Positions 3,822 to 5,397 of a stretch of DNA of 5,397 bases are shown here, one piece after another. Source of the stretch: an uncultured Clostridia bacterium (GTDB lineage Bacteria > Bacillota > Clostridia > Christensenellales > Borkfalkiaceae); the NCBI GenBank assembly GCA_934273135.1, contig CAKQSU010000091.1:1-5397 (forward strand), read 5' to 3'. Under the pieces are notes generated by a model. That model was not told where the DNA came from. It did not search any database and saw only the letters and a program-made list of their open reading frames with translations. Position 1 is the stretch's first letter. The number at the start of each line of letters is the position of its first letter. The position numbers and the translations under genes are program-made.

Positions 3822-5397
3822 TTAAGCGATTTCAGGTCTGCCGTTAGCAACGCGGATTGCGTTGAATTCGGCAAGTATCGAATCTTCTTTTGCCTTAATT
3901 TCGGCTTTCTTTTCGGCGGGCAGAGCTTCGAAAGCTTCTTCGGCGGCTTTCGCCTTAGCGGCTTTTTTAGCCTCGTCCGCAGCCTTCTTTTCGGCAGCTT
4001 CCTTATCTTTGACCGCCTTTTGAGCTAAGTACTTAGCGTTTTCTTCGTCAAAGTTAAGACCTTTCTTCGCGCAAACGGATTTGAGTTCGGTAACGCGTGC
4101 TTCTTCGACAAGACGAGCGTTTTCCTCTTCTTCCTGCTTAGCTCTTTCTTCGGGCGTTACCCAAACCTTTCCGTTAGCTTCGCATTCGGCTTTCTGGTCG
4201 GCGTGGATTGCTTTGTTGTCGAGCTTAGTGAACTTTTCAACGTTCATGAAGATAAACATTATACCCATAACGAGATAGCAAACGCCTTCTACGCCGTAGG
4301 AAAGAATAGTATGTACGAGCTTCTGGTTTTCAGCCGGAGTAATGGCGTTAATACCGAGAATTATACCGTTGCAAACACCCGCCATACAAACCATTATGGA
4401 GCCGTAAACAGCCATCGTGAAGCCGTCCGTTCTCTTGCCGTGGATAGCTTCCTGGTGGTCGAGAATGTTAGCGAGAAGCGCGAGGGATATATACATCGCG
4501 GGAGCCGTGCCGAGAGCCTTAACGATAAAGGAAACGACGGGGATTGTCATAATCGCCGCTTCGTTACCGACAAAGGGAGGCATAAGGGTTATAAAGGCAA
4601 TAAGCGAGCCTACGAAAGCAAGCATACAGCCTAAAGTTATCGTTTTGGACTTAGTGAGCTTAGCGGCGATAGGCCAAACGATTGCCATCCCGAGAGCGGT
4701 AGGAATCGCGCCGACGGTGTTAATGAGCGAGGCAAGACCCGTTTGGCTTGCGCCGCCGAGCATAGCCTGAGAATAGAAGGACAAGTCGTTGTTCTTCATC
4801 TGTCCGCCGAACTGGTAGAGGAAGAAGAATATGATAATCATCCACCAATACTTATCTTTGACGCAAATCTTAATCTGTTCGCCCATAGATACTTTTTTGG
4901 CGGTCGATTCGTCACCGGCTTTAACTTCGCTGTTTTTGACGTTTTCTTCGGTAATTCTTTCACGAGTAAAGTAATATTCGAGCAAGCAGCCGAGGATAAG
5001 GCAAGCAATCATGATAACCATAAGAATGGTCCATTTTTTGTTAGCCATTTCAGCCGTTATACCCTGTTCCGCGTCGGGAAGAAGCCCTAAGAGTTGAACA
5101 AGGATACCGCCCGCCATACCGGAGATACCGGACGCGCCGAGTTGAGCAGCCATTACCAAGGTAGAGAGCAAACCTCTCTTTCCGCCGTCACGAGTTGAAA
5201 GGTTGACAAGCGCGGAATGGGAAGTATAATAGATAGGCCAAGCGATTGCGTAGTAAAGGTTGTAACCGACCGCAACGAGAATGGAAGCCAAAAGGTTGTT
5301 GAACGAACCGCCCGCGCTTTCAGGCAACGGAATGATAAACAGAACAAGCAACGCTACCGCGATAATCGGCATTGCAAGCATAATAAGAGGTCTTGCC
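3822..5397 (-). CDS. GPH-family (MelB-like) sugar:cation symporter, N-terminus outside window
   Basis: This is an inner-membrane major-facilitator carrier of the glycoside-pentoside-hexuronide:cation family, which imports sugars with Na+ or H+; the substrate cannot be read from sequence. The frame is open to the window edge, with ARPLI directly before the ATG at 5381, matching the RP motif of the loop between helices 2 and 3. That ATG is therefore internal and helices 1-2 are missing. Counting from it, membrane segments lie near residues 1-20, 28-52, 70-100, 116-137, 178-200, 210-235, 238-260, 276-306, 320-346 and 367-390. Family motifs are the YYTSHSALVNLSTRDGGKRG region (51-70) and LDHQEAIHGKRTDGF (307-321, the DxxEwxtGkRxdG box). 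Residues 392-519 form a hydrophilic Lys/Ala/Glu-rich tail predicted to be helical and cytoplasmic, an unusually long extension. No glycosidase or regulator is adjacent within view. Confidence 0.88.
   Translation of the reverse strand, partial: ARPLIMLAMPIIAVALLVLFIIPLPESAGGSFNNLLASILVAVGYNLYYAIAWPIYYTSHSALVNLSTRDGGKRGLLSTLVMAAQLGASGISGMAGGILVQLLGLLPDAEQGITAEMANKKWTILMVIMIACLILGCLLEYYFTRERITEENVKNSEVKAGDESTAKKVSMGEQIKICVKDKYWWMIIIFFFLYQFGGQMKNNDLSFYSQAMLGGASQTGLASLINTVGAIPTALGMAIVWPIAAKLTKSKTITLGCMLAFVGSLIAFITLMPPFVGNEAAIMTIPVVSFIVKALGTAPAMYISLALLANILDHQEAIHGKRTDGFTMAVYGSIMVCMAGVCNGIILGINAITPAENQKLVHTILSYGVEGVCYLVMGIMFIFMNVEKFTKLDNKAIHADQKAECEANGKVWVTPEERAKQEEEENARLVEEARVTELKSVCAKKGLNFDEENAKYLAQKAVKDKEAAEKKAADEAKKAAKAKAAEEAFEALPAEKKAEIKAKEDSILAEFNAIRVANGRPEIA

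Noticed and set aside
4081..5090. Plus-strand frames opposite the transporter
   Set aside because: They are shadows of the membrane-protein gene on the other strand, with no independent support.

Overview
The window looks like chromosomal DNA from a Firmicutes (Clostridia-type) bacterium. The evidence is the rpmB / asp23 (yloU) / fakA (yloV) / recG neighbourhood, which is characteristic of that phylum, together with GGAGG-type ribosome binding sites, A+T-rich intergenic DNA with TTGnnn-17-TAnnnT promoters, and many stem-plus-U-run terminators. I cannot name the species. Every gene I can support is on the minus strand, so transcription runs from high to low coordinates.

Layout in the direction of transcription: (1) 5397-3822, a sugar:cation symporter of the GPH/MelB type, cut at its N-terminus by the window edge and carrying a long charged C-terminal tail. 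It is followed by a hairpin at 3767-3793. (2) 3601-3413, ribosomal protein L28 (rpmB), with its own promoter and terminator. (3) 3315-3230, tRNA-Leu(UAA) with encoded CCA, running straight into a 19-bp terminator hairpin. (4) 3186-3118, three 23-nt units, each with a small hairpin. (5) 3047-2755, a compact transcription unit with a near-consensus promoter, a perfect palindrome at the expected start of transcription and a strong terminator about 200 nt later. It has no convincing start codon, so it is either a small RNA or the remnant of a small gene. (6) 2708-646, promoter, asp23/yloU and fakA, a two-gene operon. (7) 641-612, a terminator, then recG, which runs off the low-coordinate end.

How the genes fit together: FakA is the kinase subunit that phosphorylates FakB-bound fatty acids, feeding phospholipid synthesis. 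Its usual upstream neighbour, the Asp23/Gls24-family protein, is an envelope-linked protein of unclear biochemical role. RecG (fork and Holliday-junction helicase), L28 and the tRNA are housekeeping genes. The transporter has no catabolic partner gene inside the window.

Most of the window is ordinary core genome. The parts worth a second look are in the 577-nt stretch between asp23 and the tRNA: the orphan transcription unit with its operator-like palindrome, and the 23-nt hairpin array. The long tail on the transporter and the terminator lying between fakA and recG also deserve attention. I see no CRISPR, insertion sequence, phage gene or defence system.
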